In this document: piece by piece, positions 18,088 to 27,103 of the stretch
How positions within the stretch are numbered: position 1 is the first letter of the stretch
Layout: the number at the start of each line of letters is the position of its first letter
From: Pseudomonas lalucatii
GTDB lineage: Bacteria; Pseudomonadota; Gammaproteobacteria; Pseudomonadales; Pseudomonadaceae
Direction of reading: 5' to 3'
Length of the DNA stretch: 64,000 nucleotides
NCBI RefSeq assembly: GCF_018398425.1
Contig: NZ_JADPMV010000001.1
Location: 1,302,001-1,366,000 of the forward strand
The notes under the pieces: model-generated
Database searches by the model: none
Seen by the model: only the letters and a program-made list of their open reading frames with translations
What the model was told of the DNA's origin: nothing
Translations under genes and position numbers: made by a program

Positions 18088-19335
18088 TTACAGCCAGTCG
18101 TCCTGCCAGGGGAAGCGCGACAGCGCCTGGCAACCATCGGCGGTGATCAGCACCTGCTGCTCCAGCTTGATGCCCTCGGCGCCGCCCTGCTCGCCGATAT
18201 AGCTCTCCACGCAGAGCACCATGTTCTCCTCGAACTGGCCGTCGTAACCGCTGCTGGCCCAGTCGGCGCCCTTGTGCGCCAGGGCCGGGTACTCGTCGGC
18301 CAGGCCGACGCCGTGCACCACGCAGCAGTAGCGGTTGTGCTGGTAGGCGGCCGGGATGTCCCAGGAGCGCTCGACGAACTCGCGGTGGCTGAGGCCCGGA
18401 CGCAACAGGCTCATGTTGTGCTGCACCTGCTCATGGGCCAGGCGGTAGAGCTTGCGCTGCTCGGCGCTGGGCGGCACGTGGCCGACCGTCCAGGCCCGGG
18501 AGATGTCGGCGCAGTAGCCGTAGGGGCCGATCAGGTCGGTGTCGAAACAGAGGATCTCGCCTGCCTGCATCACCCGGTCGCTGGACTCCTGCATCCAGGG
18601 GTTGGTGCGCGGCCCGGAGGCCAGCAGGCGGGTCTCGATCCACTCGCCGCCGTGGCGGATGTTCTCGTAGTGCAGCCAGGCCCACAGCTGGTTCTCGGTC
18701 ATGCCGGGGCGCAGCTCGTCGTGCATGCGCTGGATGCCACGCTCGCACACGGCGATGGTCCAGCGCATCAGCTGCAGTTCCTCGGCGGATTTGATCTTGC
18801 GCGCCTCCTCCATCAGGCTGTGGCCCTCGACCAGAGTCAGGCCGTGCTCGCGCAGCAGGTCGAGGCCCTCCAGATCGGCCTTGTCCACCGCCAGGCGGGC
18901 CTTGTCGCCGGCATGCCGACGCAGCACCGCGCGGATATCGCCGGCCCAGGCCACGGCCTTCTCGCCGATGCGCGAGCCGGCGCCGAAGTAGCTCCAGTTG
19001 ATCGCCGGGCGGATCTCGTCGAGCAGCTCGTTGCCCTCGTGCAGGTGCTCGCAGTTGTGGAACTCGAACAGCACCACCGGCCCCTCGGCGAATACCAGGG
19101 CGTAGCGGGCGAAGTTGTGCAGGGTCCACACCTGCATGTTCGAGGTGTCGGTGGCGTAGCGGATGTTCACCGGGTCGTACAGCAGGATGGCCGCGCAGTC
19201 TTGCTTTAGCAGTTGCTGGCGCACCCGCTGCAGGCGATAGCCGCGGGCGGCCTTGTGGGTCTCGACGCCGACCGGGTTGCGCAGCGGCTGGGCGGCGGCC
19301 TCATCGGCCAGGTACTTATTCTTGTTGTCGAACAT
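18088..19335 (-). CDS. M24 metallohydrolase/lyase, DddP-like
   Basis: A 415-residue pita-bread-fold protein of the M24 family. Metal ligands Asp265, Asp267, Asp277, His341, Glu377 and Glu392 are all readable. Compared with my recollection of Ruegeria DddP (DMSP lyase: D295, D297, D307, H371, E406, E421; catalytic Y366 and D377) every one is present at a constant offset of 30 (29 for the last two), including Tyr336 and Asp347. NIRYATDTSNMQVWTLHN near the N terminus is also DddP-like. It may split DMSP to DMS and acrylate, but its place in an operon with a Rieske oxygenase and an amine oxidase leaves hydrolysis of another betaine-like compound open. It is the last gene of the operon. Confidence 0.75.
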   Translation of the reverse strand: MFDNKNKYLADEAAAQPLRNPVGVETHKAARGYRLQRVRQQLLKQDCAAILLYDPVNIRYATDTSNMQVWTLHNFARYALVFAEGPVVLFEFHNCEHLHEGNELLDEIRPAINWSYFGAGSRIGEKAVAWAGDIRAVLRRHAGDKARLAVDKADLEGLDLLREHGLTLVEGHSLMEEARKIKSAEELQLMRWTIAVCERGIQRMHDELRPGMTENQLWAWLHYENIRHGGEWIETRLLASGPRTNPWMQESSDRVMQAGEILCFDTDLIGPYGYCADISRAWTVGHVPPSAEQRKLYRLAHEQVQHNMSLLRPGLSHREFVERSWDIPAAYQHNRYCCVVHGVGLADEYPALAHKGADWASSGYDGQFEENMVLCVESYIGEQGGAEGIKLEQQVLITADGCQALSRFPWQDDWL

Positions 19336-19382
19336 GACTGGATTTCCACTTGGGTGAGTTCAGGCAAAAAAAGGGAGCGCTC

Positions 19383-20672
19383 TCAACCGACCCGCGGCTC
19401 GCACGGCTCCGGTGGCTCGCCGGGGCTCGGGCTGCCGGCAGCCGGCTCGGCGGGCTCCACCGCCGCCGCCAGGGTGGCGCTGGCCAGACCGACCGGGGTG
19501 GCCTGGTGATGCAGCGGTGCGTCCTCCTGCAGGTGCGCGCCGCTGACCTTGCCCTGGCCGACGGCCAGGGCCAGCAGCGCGGCGCAGGCGGCGGAGAAGT
19601 AGTACAGGCTGGCGGCGCCGAAGCGCTCCATCAGCGCCCCGGCCAGCAACGGGCCGACACAGGCGCCGACGCCGTAGGTCACCAGCAGCAGGCCGGCCAG
19701 GGACACCCGCAGCTCGGGCTCGATGTTGTCGTTGGCCAGGGCCACGCCCAGTGGGTAGAGGCAGAACTGCAGAAAACCGATACAGCCGCCGACCAGCAGC
19801 AGGACGGCGAAGGACGGCGACTGATGGAGGCTCAGCGGCAGGAAGGCGAGGATCAGCAGCAGCGCCACGGCGCGGATCAGGCTGGCGCGCGGCAAGCGAT
19901 CGGACAGCCAGCCCAGGGGCAGCTGGGCGAGCAGGCCGGCGCCGATGATCACCGCCATGAACTGACCGACCTCGGCGGTATCCAGGCCCTGCCGGCTGGC
20001 ATAGATGGCCGCCAGGCCGAAGAAGGCGCTGTAGATCATCCCGGCCATCAGCACGGTGACCAGCGACTGCGGCACCCGCTGGATGAACAGCCTGATATCC
20101 ACAGGCGTCGGCTGCAGCGCCGCCGGGTGCATGCTGCGGGTCAGGGCCACCGGCACCAGACACAGGGCGAAGGCCATGGCCACGCCGAGCAGCGCGTGGA
20201 TGCCCAGATCGCCCTTCCAGCTCAGGGCCAGCTGACCGAGCACCATGCCGACGTATATCGCCACCATGTAGATACCCAGCACCTTGCCGCGCTGGTCGCT
20301 GCGGGCGCGGTCGTTGAGCCAGCTCTCCAGCACCATCAGCTGGCACATCATCGCCAGGCCGACCAGCGCCCGCAGCAGCAGCCAGAACGGCAAGGAGCCG
20401 CTGAACTCGTGGGCCAGTACCGCGGCGGAAATCACCCCGCCGCAGGCGACGTAGGTGCGGATATGCCCGACCCGCTGGATCAGCACGCGCCCGACCCTGC
20501 CGCCGGCCACCATGCCCAGGGCGTTGGCGGCCATCAGCGCGCCGCCCCAGAACTCGGCCACCCCGTCGGCGGCCAGGCGCAGCGCCAGGTAGGTCATCAG
20601 CAGGGTCGAGCCCAGCTGCATCAGCAGGCTGGCCAGGTACAGGGCGCCGAAGGTCCTGGTCAGGCCGAGCAT
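19383..20672 (-). CDS. MFS transporter, YcaD-like
   Basis: A 429-residue major facilitator carrier with about 12 TM segments. It opens LTRTFGALYLASLLMQLG and contains GGRVGRVLIQRVGHIR and the middle loop SDRLPRASLIR, as in the YcaD group. The last 60 residues are a Pro/Ala/Glu-rich tail without TM character, longer than usual. It lies 47 bases before the M24 gene and 75 after the cupin gene on the same strand. It may import the operon substrate or export a product; direction cannot be told. Confidence 0.82.
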   Translation of the reverse strand: MLGLTRTFGALYLASLLMQLGSTLLMTYLALRLAADGVAEFWGGALMAANALGMVAGGRVGRVLIQRVGHIRTYVACGGVISAAVLAHEFSGSLPFWLLLRALVGLAMMCQLMVLESWLNDRARSDQRGKVLGIYMVAIYVGMVLGQLALSWKGDLGIHALLGVAMAFALCLVPVALTRSMHPAALQPTPVDIRLFIQRVPQSLVTVLMAGMIYSAFFGLAAIYASRQGLDTAEVGQFMAVIIGAGLLAQLPLGWLSDRLPRASLIRAVALLLILAFLPLSLHQSPSFAVLLLVGGCIGFLQFCLYPLGVALANDNIEPELRVSLAGLLLVTYGVGACVGPLLAGALMERFGAASLYYFSAACAALLALAVGQGKVSGAHLQEDAPLHHQATPVGLASATLAAAVEPAEPAAGSPSPGEPPEPCEPRVG

Positions 20673-20747
20673 GGTTGCGCCTGCCGAAGCCTGACGCGCG
20701 CAGGCGCTATCGCGAAGTGCATCCCCATGGCGCCGCTGCTCCTCGGC

Positions 20748-21119
20748 TCAGGCCAGACCGTGACGTTGCTTCCAGTCCCCCGGATGGACCACGTAGCCGA
20801 ACAGCGCGTGGCCGCCGTAGACCAGCTCGGTGCCCTCTGGAATCCACAGTAGCTGGCCCGGTTCGACCCGGTACAGCTGGCCGTTGGCCTGCAGCTCGAA
20901 GCAGCCCTGGATGACGAAGATCACCTCGTCGTACAGCAGGGTCCAGGCCACCTCGGCGCCCTCCCAGCGGGCGAAGCCGATGCCGATGTTCGGCGATACC
21001 TCGTTGCTGATGGCCCGGGCCACGAAGGCGGCGCCGGGCGGGCCGCCGCGGGGGACGAAATCCAGGTCATGATGATCGACCAGCAGCACCGGGCCCTTCC
21101 CGGAAACGACCTGGCTCAT
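20748..21119 (-). CDS. small cupin protein (EutQ-like)
   Basis: A 123-residue single cupin barrel. Motif 1 region is LLYDEVIFVIQGCFEL and motif 2 region is VEPGQLLWIPEGTELVYGG; several of the usual metal histidines are replaced, so metal binding is uncertain. It resembles the EutQ-like cupins found with amine catabolic genes. Its ATG overlaps the stop of the FAD oxidoreductase gene by four bases (ATGA), so the two are translationally coupled. Confidence 0.75.
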   Translation of the reverse strand: MSQVVSGKGPVLLVDHHDLDFVPRGGPPGAAFVARAISNEVSPNIGIGFARWEGAEVAWTLLYDEVIFVIQGCFELQANGQLYRVEPGQLLWIPEGTELVYGGHALFGYVVHPGDWKQRHGLA

Positions 21120-22444
21120 AGCTCGCTCCGACTGTTCCAGGCCGCCAGGCGAATGCGCGAGCGCACGCCCAGGCCGAGAAAGGGCTCTGGCGGATTCAGC
21201 GACGGCATGCCGGTGACCGCCTGGATGTCGCGCAGCTGCGCCGAGTCCGCGCCGACCGCCAGATCGGCCAGCAGGGTGCCGGAGATGGTGCCCCAGGCCG
21301 CGCCGACGCCGTTGTCGCAGGCCGAGGCGAAGACGCCCGGCTCCAGCTCGCCGAAGAAGTTGGTGAAGTTGCGCGAGATGGCGTACACGCCGCCCCAGGT
21401 GTGGCTGAACGGCACGTTGGCCAGCTGCGGGAAGCGCGCCAGGAAGGCCTTGCGATGATCCATGCGGATCGACTCGCGCATGGCGTCGCTGGTGCTCTTG
21501 CCGTACTTGGGCACGTGCTTGTAGGTGTTGCGGATGATCAGGCGGCGGTCCTGGGTCATGCGCACCGTGGTGCCGGCGTGGTCGGCCGGGGTCAGGCCCC
21601 AGTCGAGCTGGCCGCCATAAACAGCCAACTCGCTGTCGCTCAGCGGCCGGGTCCAGCTGGCGAAGGTCATCACCGGCAGCAGGCGGTTGCGCAGGTAGCC
21701 GAACTCCTGGGTGAAGATGCTGGTGCCCAGCAGCAGGCGCGGCGTGCGGATGCGCCCGGCGCTGCCGTGGAGAACCCAGCCGCCCTGGCCGTCGCGCTCC
21801 AGGCGCTGGATCGGCGACTCTTCCAGCAGTTCGACGTTGCCCGGCAGGGAGCGGCCCAGGCCATTGACCAGGGCCGCCGGCTGCATCAGGTAGCAGCCGG
21901 GGGTGTAGATCGCCCCGCTGTAGTGGTCGCTGCCCAGCACCTTGCCCAGCTCGGCGCGCTCGACCCGGCGGAACGGCTCGCCGAGGTCCTTCATCAGCTT
22001 CTCGAAGTGCTCCAGGTAGGCCAGGCCGCGCGGGCCCACGGCGCCCTGGTACTTGCCGGCATGGGACCACTGGCAGTCGATGCCGTGGCTCTGGATCAGG
22101 CCCTGCAACTGGGCGATGGCGGCACGGTTGAGCGCCAGCAGGCGCTGCTTGTGCGCCGGGTCCGGGTGCTCCAGGGCGAACTTGTGCGGCAGGTCGATGA
22201 CGAAGCCGGAGTTGCGCCCTGAGGCGCCTTGGGCCACGCGCTGGGCGTCGACCAGCAGGATGCGCGCCTCGGGGTGGTGCTCGGCCAGCCGGCGGGCCGC
22301 GGCCAGGCCGGCGAAACCGGCACCGATCACCGCGAAGTCGGCGCGCTGCTCGCCCTGCAGGCGGGTGGCGGGCGCGGCGGCGGGCAGCGCGGCGTACCAG
22401 CCGCAGCTGGCGTCGTCGTGGGGCAGGTTGATGGACTTTTTCAT
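21116..22444 (-). CDS. FAD-dependent amine/amino-acid oxidoreductase (DAO fold)
   Basis: A 442-residue flavoprotein. The FAD dinucleotide loop is GAGFAG (41-46) and GASGRNSGF (73-81) is the DadA/PuuB-type signature. The C-terminal THTWGGVYAISRNF-like segment and GAAWGTISGTLLADL complete the FAD site. The family oxidises secondary or N-methyl amines (sarcosine, dimethylglycine, gamma-glutamylputrescine). In this operon it may take the demethylated product of the Rieske enzyme. The ATG at 22444 has GAGGG upstream; a 39-codon longer frame lacks support. Confidence 0.82.
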   Translation of the reverse strand: MKKSINLPHDDASCGWYAALPAAAPATRLQGEQRADFAVIGAGFAGLAAARRLAEHHPEARILLVDAQRVAQGASGRNSGFVIDLPHKFALEHPDPAHKQRLLALNRAAIAQLQGLIQSHGIDCQWSHAGKYQGAVGPRGLAYLEHFEKLMKDLGEPFRRVERAELGKVLGSDHYSGAIYTPGCYLMQPAALVNGLGRSLPGNVELLEESPIQRLERDGQGGWVLHGSAGRIRTPRLLLGTSIFTQEFGYLRNRLLPVMTFASWTRPLSDSELAVYGGQLDWGLTPADHAGTTVRMTQDRRLIIRNTYKHVPKYGKSTSDAMRESIRMDHRKAFLARFPQLANVPFSHTWGGVYAISRNFTNFFGELEPGVFASACDNGVGAAWGTISGTLLADLAVGADSAQLRDIQAVTGMPSLNPPEPFLGLGVRSRIRLAAWNSRSEL

Positions 22445-22454
22445 GCGACTGCCC

Positions 22455-23870
22455 TCAGGCCACGGCCCGTTGTGCGTTCTGACAGGACTGCAGCCAGGCA
22501 TTGCGCTGCACTTGTGCTTGGCGACCGAGCAGGACGAAGCCGTGCAGCGCCCCCTCGGCATCGTAGTAACCGGCGCTCAGGCCATCGTCGGTGGCGCTGC
22601 AGCGCCACTCGCCGGCCACGCCGACGGCGGGCGGCAGCAGGCACAGCGGCGCGACCGGGGTCTTCACCGTCACCGGCATCAAGGGGTAGCTGACCGCCGT
22701 CGGCGTACCGAGCAGGGTCTTGCTCAACGCCTGAATGCCCTGGTTGATCGGCGCCAGGTACGGCAGCAGCTGGCCGTCGATCTCGATGCAGTCGCCCAGG
22801 GCATAGATGCCCGGCTGCGAGGTCTGCAAGCGGGCGTCCACCTGGATGCCCCGGCCCACCGCAACCCCGGCGCTCAGTGCCAGGTCCAGGTTGGGGCGCA
22901 GGCCGACGGCGGAGAGCACCAGGTCGGCCTCCAGCTGCTGGCCATCGGCCAGGCTCAGGCGGTAGCCCTGGTCGAGCGCGTCGATGCGCTGCAGGGTGTT
23001 CTGCAGGTGCCAGCTCACCCCCAGCCCGCTCAAGGCGACCTGCAACTGGCGACCGGCCTCGACCGGCAGCAGGCGCTCCATCGGCCACTGGCCGAGGCCG
23101 ATGACGCTGACCTCGAAGCCGCTGGCGGCCAGGTCGTTGGCGAACTCGCAGCCGATCAGGCCGTCGCCGAGGATCGCCACCCGGCGCACGCCGACCAGGC
23201 GCTCGCGGAAGCCCTGGTAGTCGTGCAGGTTGTTGACGCTGAGCAGCGCTGCACTATCGCCCTCGATGGGCAGACGGATCGGCGCCGCACCACTGGCCAG
23301 CACCAGCTGGCCGTACTCCATCTCGCCGATGTTGGTGTGCAGGCGCCGTGCCGCGGCGTCGATGCGCTCGACCGTGCAATGGGGGTAGACGCGGATCTTC
23401 AGGCGCTTCTCGATGGCCATGGCCGACTCGCCGGCCAGGGCCGCGGCGCTCTTGCCCTGGGCCAGGCCGATGGACAGCGCCGGCTTGGAATACAGATGGC
23501 CGGACTCCTGGGTCAGCACGCGGATCTCGACCTCGGGATCGGCCCGGCGCAAGGCCTGGGCCAGGCCATAGCCGGCATAACCGCTGCCGATGATGACGAT
23601 CGGCTCGCGCACCTGGGCGGCGAGCGGCTGCGCCTGGGGCGCGGCCGGCTGCGCCGGCGGCACCGGCAGCGGCGTGCTGGCCGCCGCGGCGGCCACCACC
23701 GGGCTGATGTCGAGCATCTCGAAATCTTCCTTGCCGACTTTGCACTCCGGGCACTTCCAGTCCGCCGGCACGTCTTCCCAACGGGTGCCGGCTTTGATGC
23801 CGTCGTCCGGCCAGCCGAGGGCCTCGTCGTAGATCAGGCCGCACACCACACAGAGCCAGGTCTTGAACAT
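22455..23870 (-). CDS. rubredoxin-NAD(P)H reductase fusion
   Basis: A 471-residue fusion. Residues 1-54 are a rubredoxin with its iron cysteines Cys7, Cys10, Cys40 and Cys43 (CVVCG, CPECK). A Pro/Ala/Gln-rich linker (about 58-88) leads to a pyridine nucleotide-disulfide reductase-type flavoprotein with FAD loop IIGSGYAGYG (93-102) and NAD loop ILGDGLIGCEF (233-243). YALGDC near the C-terminal end is the second FAD contact. It moves electrons from NAD(P)H through FAD to rubredoxin. Between the ALDH and FAD genes of a Rieske operon, it is the obvious electron donor to the oxygenase. Confidence 0.9.
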   Translation of the reverse strand: MFKTWLCVVCGLIYDEALGWPDDGIKAGTRWEDVPADWKCPECKVGKEDFEMLDISPVVAAAAASTPLPVPPAQPAAPQAQPLAAQVREPIVIIGSGYAGYGLAQALRRADPEVEIRVLTQESGHLYSKPALSIGLAQGKSAAALAGESAMAIEKRLKIRVYPHCTVERIDAAARRLHTNIGEMEYGQLVLASGAAPIRLPIEGDSAALLSVNNLHDYQGFRERLVGVRRVAILGDGLIGCEFANDLAASGFEVSVIGLGQWPMERLLPVEAGRQLQVALSGLGVSWHLQNTLQRIDALDQGYRLSLADGQQLEADLVLSAVGLRPNLDLALSAGVAVGRGIQVDARLQTSQPGIYALGDCIEIDGQLLPYLAPINQGIQALSKTLLGTPTAVSYPLMPVTVKTPVAPLCLLPPAVGVAGEWRCSATDDGLSAGYYDAEGALHGFVLLGRQAQVQRNAWLQSCQNAQRAVA

Positions 23871-23875
23871 CTCGC

Positions 23876-25321
23876 TTACTCCCCCGCCACGCGAATGGCG
23901 ACGTTCTTGGTCCGCACGTAGCTGTACAGCGCCTCCTGGCCCTTCTCGCGGCCGAAGCCGGACAGGCCGACGCCGCCGAACGGCGTCTCGATGCCGCCGG
24001 CATACCACTCGTTGACGAACACCTGGCCGGCCTTGAGGCGCCGGGCGCAACGCATGGCGCGGCTGATGTCCTGGGTGAACACCCCGGCCACCAGGCCGAA
24101 CTCGGTGCCGTTGGCAATCGCCAGGGCCTGTTCTTCGCTGTCGAAGGGGATGATCGCCAGGACCGGGCCGAACACCTCCTCCTGGGCGATGCACATCTCG
24201 GGGCTGACGTCGCGGAACACGGTCGGGCGCATGAAGTGCCCGGCGCGGTCGCTGTAAGCCTCACCGCCGGTGGCCACCACCGCACCCTCATCGATTGCGC
24301 GCCGACACAAGGTTTCGATGCTGGCCAGTTGCCCGGCGCTGACCACCGGGGTGAGGTCCGGGTTGTCCTGGCCGAGGCCGACGCTGAGGCCTTCGGCCAG
24401 CTCGACCACGGACTGGACGATTTCTTCGTAGATCTCGCGCTGCACCAGCAGGCGCGACATGGCCGAGCAGACCTGGCCGGCATTGAAGAAGATGCCGCCC
24501 TTGACGCTGGCCAGCAGCTGCTGGCGGTCGACGTCGGCGAAGGCGATGGCCGCCGACTTGCCGCCCAGCTCCATGACACTGGGGATGGCGTGCGCGGCGG
24601 CGTCACGGAGGATGGTCTGGCCGGTCGGCACCGAGCCGGTGAAGACGATCTGGTCGACCTTGGCACTGCCCACCAGGTGCGTGCCGACCTCGCGACCGCG
24701 GCCGCAGATCAGGTTGACCGCGCCCTGGGGCAGGCCGGCCTGGGCGATGGCGCGCACCAGCACGCACATGCCCAGCGGCGACAGCTCCGGCGACTTGATC
24801 ACCACCGCGTTGCCGGCCGCCAGGGCCGGGGCCAGGGAGCGGGCGCAGATCGACACCGGGAAGTTCCACGGCACGATCTGCGCGGAGACGCCCATGGGGT
24901 CGTAGACGGTGAAGTCCATGTAGCCGTCGCCCAGGGGGATCGAGGTGCCCTCGATCTTGTCGGCCATGCCGGCGTAGTACTCGAAGTAGCGCGCCGCCTC
25001 GATGAACTCGTCGCGGGCGTCATTCAGGCTCTTGCCGTTCTCCTGGCACAAGACCCAGGCGCCCTCCTCGGCCACCGCGCGGATCTCCGCGGCGATGCGC
25101 AGCAGCCAGGTGACCCGCTGCGCCGGGCGCACGCGGCTCAGCTCGCCGCTGTCGGCGCAGCGCCGGGCGGCGATCAGGGCGCGCTCGGCATCGGCGACAG
25201 AGGCCTGGGCGATGGTCGCCAGCGGCGCGCCGGTGCCGGGGTTGTTGACGGTCAGGCGCGACTCGCTGTCGCACCACTGCCCGTCGATATAGTTCTGCCA
25301 ATGCTCGGCGATCGGATACAT
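23876..25321 (-). CDS. aldehyde dehydrogenase
   Basis: A 481-residue NAD(P)-dependent ALDH of the betaine-aldehyde/aminoaldehyde type. Readable active site: Asn153 (PWNFP), Lys176 (VIKSPE), FTGSVPTG, Glu251 (ELGGKS) and nucleophile Cys285 (NAGQVCSA). The C-terminal PFGGVGLSGFGREKG is typical. It would oxidise an aldehyde from the oxygenase or amine oxidase step. Only 5 bases separate it from the rubredoxin reductase and 10 from the Rieske gene. Confidence 0.93.
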   Translation of the reverse strand: MYPIAEHWQNYIDGQWCDSESRLTVNNPGTGAPLATIAQASVADAERALIAARRCADSGELSRVRPAQRVTWLLRIAAEIRAVAEEGAWVLCQENGKSLNDARDEFIEAARYFEYYAGMADKIEGTSIPLGDGYMDFTVYDPMGVSAQIVPWNFPVSICARSLAPALAAGNAVVIKSPELSPLGMCVLVRAIAQAGLPQGAVNLICGRGREVGTHLVGSAKVDQIVFTGSVPTGQTILRDAAAHAIPSVMELGGKSAAIAFADVDRQQLLASVKGGIFFNAGQVCSAMSRLLVQREIYEEIVQSVVELAEGLSVGLGQDNPDLTPVVSAGQLASIETLCRRAIDEGAVVATGGEAYSDRAGHFMRPTVFRDVSPEMCIAQEEVFGPVLAIIPFDSEEQALAIANGTEFGLVAGVFTQDISRAMRCARRLKAGQVFVNEWYAGGIETPFGGVGLSGFGREKGQEALYSYVRTKNVAIRVAGE

Positions 25322-25331
25322 GGCGGCCTCC

Positions 25332-26522
25332 TCAGGCGTTCTGGGCGACGGCCAGCAGCTTGCGTGCGGCCCACTGGTGGAAGTAGTGGGTGGGGACGTC
25401 CATCTCCGGGGAGAAGGCGCCGCCGCCGTAGCCGGGCGAGTGACGGCCCTTCTGCATGCCTTCGACCGAGGCGATGTCCTCGGCGAACACCACCTTCCAG
25501 GATTCCAGGATGGCGTTGCGGCAGGCGGCGTACTCGTCGCCCAGGGCCTCGTCGCCGACGTAGAACAGGCGCAGGTGCTCGATGGTGCGGCCCGGCGCCA
25601 CCGGCTCCAGCTGCATGGCGAAGGCGTGGTCGGCCTGGATGCCTAGCAGCACGTTGGGGAAGAAGGCCACGTACTCGGCGTTGCGCAGGCGGTCCTGGGG
25701 CCAGCTGGGGAACTGCGGCAGGTGGGTGCCGGCGACGTCGGAGAGGTTGTAGGCGTAGCTGCCCTGGCCGGCGAACTGCTCGTCGAACAGGATGTTGTAG
25801 TGGTCTTCCAGGCGCGAGTAGGTGTTCAGGCTCGGGTGCACCCAGGGCAGGTGGTAGGCCTCGCAGTAGTTCTCCACCGCCAGCTTCCAGTTGCACTTGA
25901 TGTCCAGGGTGGTGGCGTCCATGTGCGCGCGGCGGCGCATCAGGTTCATGCCGTCCTCGCCGAGGAACTGGCTCCAGCGCGCGGTCAGCGGGGCCAGCAT
26001 CTCCTCCAACGGCTGGGCGTCGCCGGACAGGTTGACGAACACCATGTCCATCCAGATGGCGCTGCGGATCGCCTTCAGGCCATGCTTCTCGCAGGCGAAG
26101 CGCTCGTCCTTGTGCTTGTCGATGCCGCCGACGTGGGGCGTGCCCTTGAGGCCGCCGTTGAGGTCGTAGGTCCAGGAGTGGTAGGGGCAGCGGATCACGC
26201 CCTGCACGGCGCCCTCTTCCTCCACCAGCTTCATGCCGCGGTGGCTGCAGACGTTGTGGAACACCTGCACCAGACCCTCGCGGTTGCGCATCAGCAGCAG
26301 CGGCAGGCCCATGAAGTCGACCGGCTTGACCGAGCCGTTCTGGCTCAGGTCGCTGGCGAAGCCGACGCAGGCCCAGGTCTTGCCCATGATCTGATCGCGC
26401 TCCAGTTCGAACAGGCGCTGATCGGTGTAGAACTCGTTGGACAGGCCGGTGGCCTCGTGGATCGGGGCGAGGACGGTTTCCAGCTGCTGCACTGGAATCT
26501 GCTGAGAAGTGGCTTGGGTCAT
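25332..26522 (-). CDS. Rieske oxygenase alpha subunit, quaternary-amine type
   Basis: A 396-residue ring-hydroxylating-type oxygenase. The Rieske [2Fe-2S] site is Cys92-x-His94 (CSHRG) and Cys112-x2-His115 (CPYH). The mononuclear iron site has His224 and His229 in NYCEAYHLPWVH. The residue linking the two metal sites is Glu221, not the Asp of naphthalene-type enzymes; Glu here is reported for the carnitine oxygenase CntA. The domain order matches GbcA/CntA enzymes that demethylate or cleave betaines. No separate [2Fe-2S]-flavin reductase gene is present. It heads the seven-gene operon; GGGGAGA precedes the ATG at 26522. Confidence 0.9.
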   Translation of the reverse strand: MTQATSQQIPVQQLETVLAPIHEATGLSNEFYTDQRLFELERDQIMGKTWACVGFASDLSQNGSVKPVDFMGLPLLLMRNREGLVQVFHNVCSHRGMKLVEEEGAVQGVIRCPYHSWTYDLNGGLKGTPHVGGIDKHKDERFACEKHGLKAIRSAIWMDMVFVNLSGDAQPLEEMLAPLTARWSQFLGEDGMNLMRRRAHMDATTLDIKCNWKLAVENYCEAYHLPWVHPSLNTYSRLEDHYNILFDEQFAGQGSYAYNLSDVAGTHLPQFPSWPQDRLRNAEYVAFFPNVLLGIQADHAFAMQLEPVAPGRTIEHLRLFYVGDEALGDEYAACRNAILESWKVVFAEDIASVEGMQKGRHSPGYGGGAFSPEMDVPTHYFHQWAARKLLAVAQNA

Positions 26523-27103
26523 TGTTGTTCTCCCCTGCTGGGCACGGTTGCTGATGAGCGGCAGGCGCATGGGCCTGGCGTCGTTGGCGGCGAGTTTCGG
26601 CAACCGGGGGCGTGTTCGACAAACGAATTTTTACGGGGCTATTTATGAGCTTTAATCACAAATTCCCGAAAGCGCCTGCGAGGGCCAGTTCCTGATGGAT
26701 CGAAGCCTTGCGCGGCCATATCCATGTATAAAAGTCATTAATCCATGACCACGAATGGCTTGCCGGGTGGGCCCGGCGCGGGCAACCTGTCGCCCCGATG
26801 GAGCGTGGACACGGCGACCGCCGCCGGCCTCGATCCTGCAAGAGAGCCTGCACCGCGCCTCGGGCGTCGGCCAGGCTCCGGCGCCCCGCCCAGCACCCGT
26901 GGCAGGGCGCTCGCCCACCCGAAGACTCCCGGCACGACCCAGGCCCCATGCCCGGGCGTGCCGGGCGGGGCCACCCCGCGCTACCGGCGCGCCCGGCCTG
27001 CACAGGCGCCGCCGTCGCCCGCCCCGGCAAGCGACGAAGGCACAGCCCCACGCACCACTGCCGCAGGTCACAAGCCTGCGGCAGTGTCCGTTTCAGCCCG
27101 GGA
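26523..27103. other. 581-base upstream region of the Rieske operon
   Basis: The first 190 bases hold the operon promoter, with AT-rich runs around 26625-26660 (ATTTTTA, TTTATGAGCTTTAATCACAAA). From about 26750 to 27055 the DNA is extremely GC-rich; all three plus frames and some minus frames stay open, but none shows family character, so I call no gene. A strong hairpin ends the stretch. Confidence 0.5.
27056..27086. terminator. perfect 12-bp hairpin after the LysR gene
   Basis: CACTGCCGCAGG (27056-27067) and CCTGCGGCAGTG (27075-27086) pair perfectly around a 7-base loop. It lies 18 bases past the LysR stop codon, the usual place for a terminator, though neither side has a long U-tract (TCCGTTT on the plus side). 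A shorter hairpin with the same CACAAGC loop core occurs at 45421-45443. Confidence 0.55.

Noticed and set aside
26750..27055. Open frames on both strands in very GC-rich DNA
   Set aside because: Several frames are open at once, a sign of base composition rather than coding; none has recognisable residues or a ribosome site.
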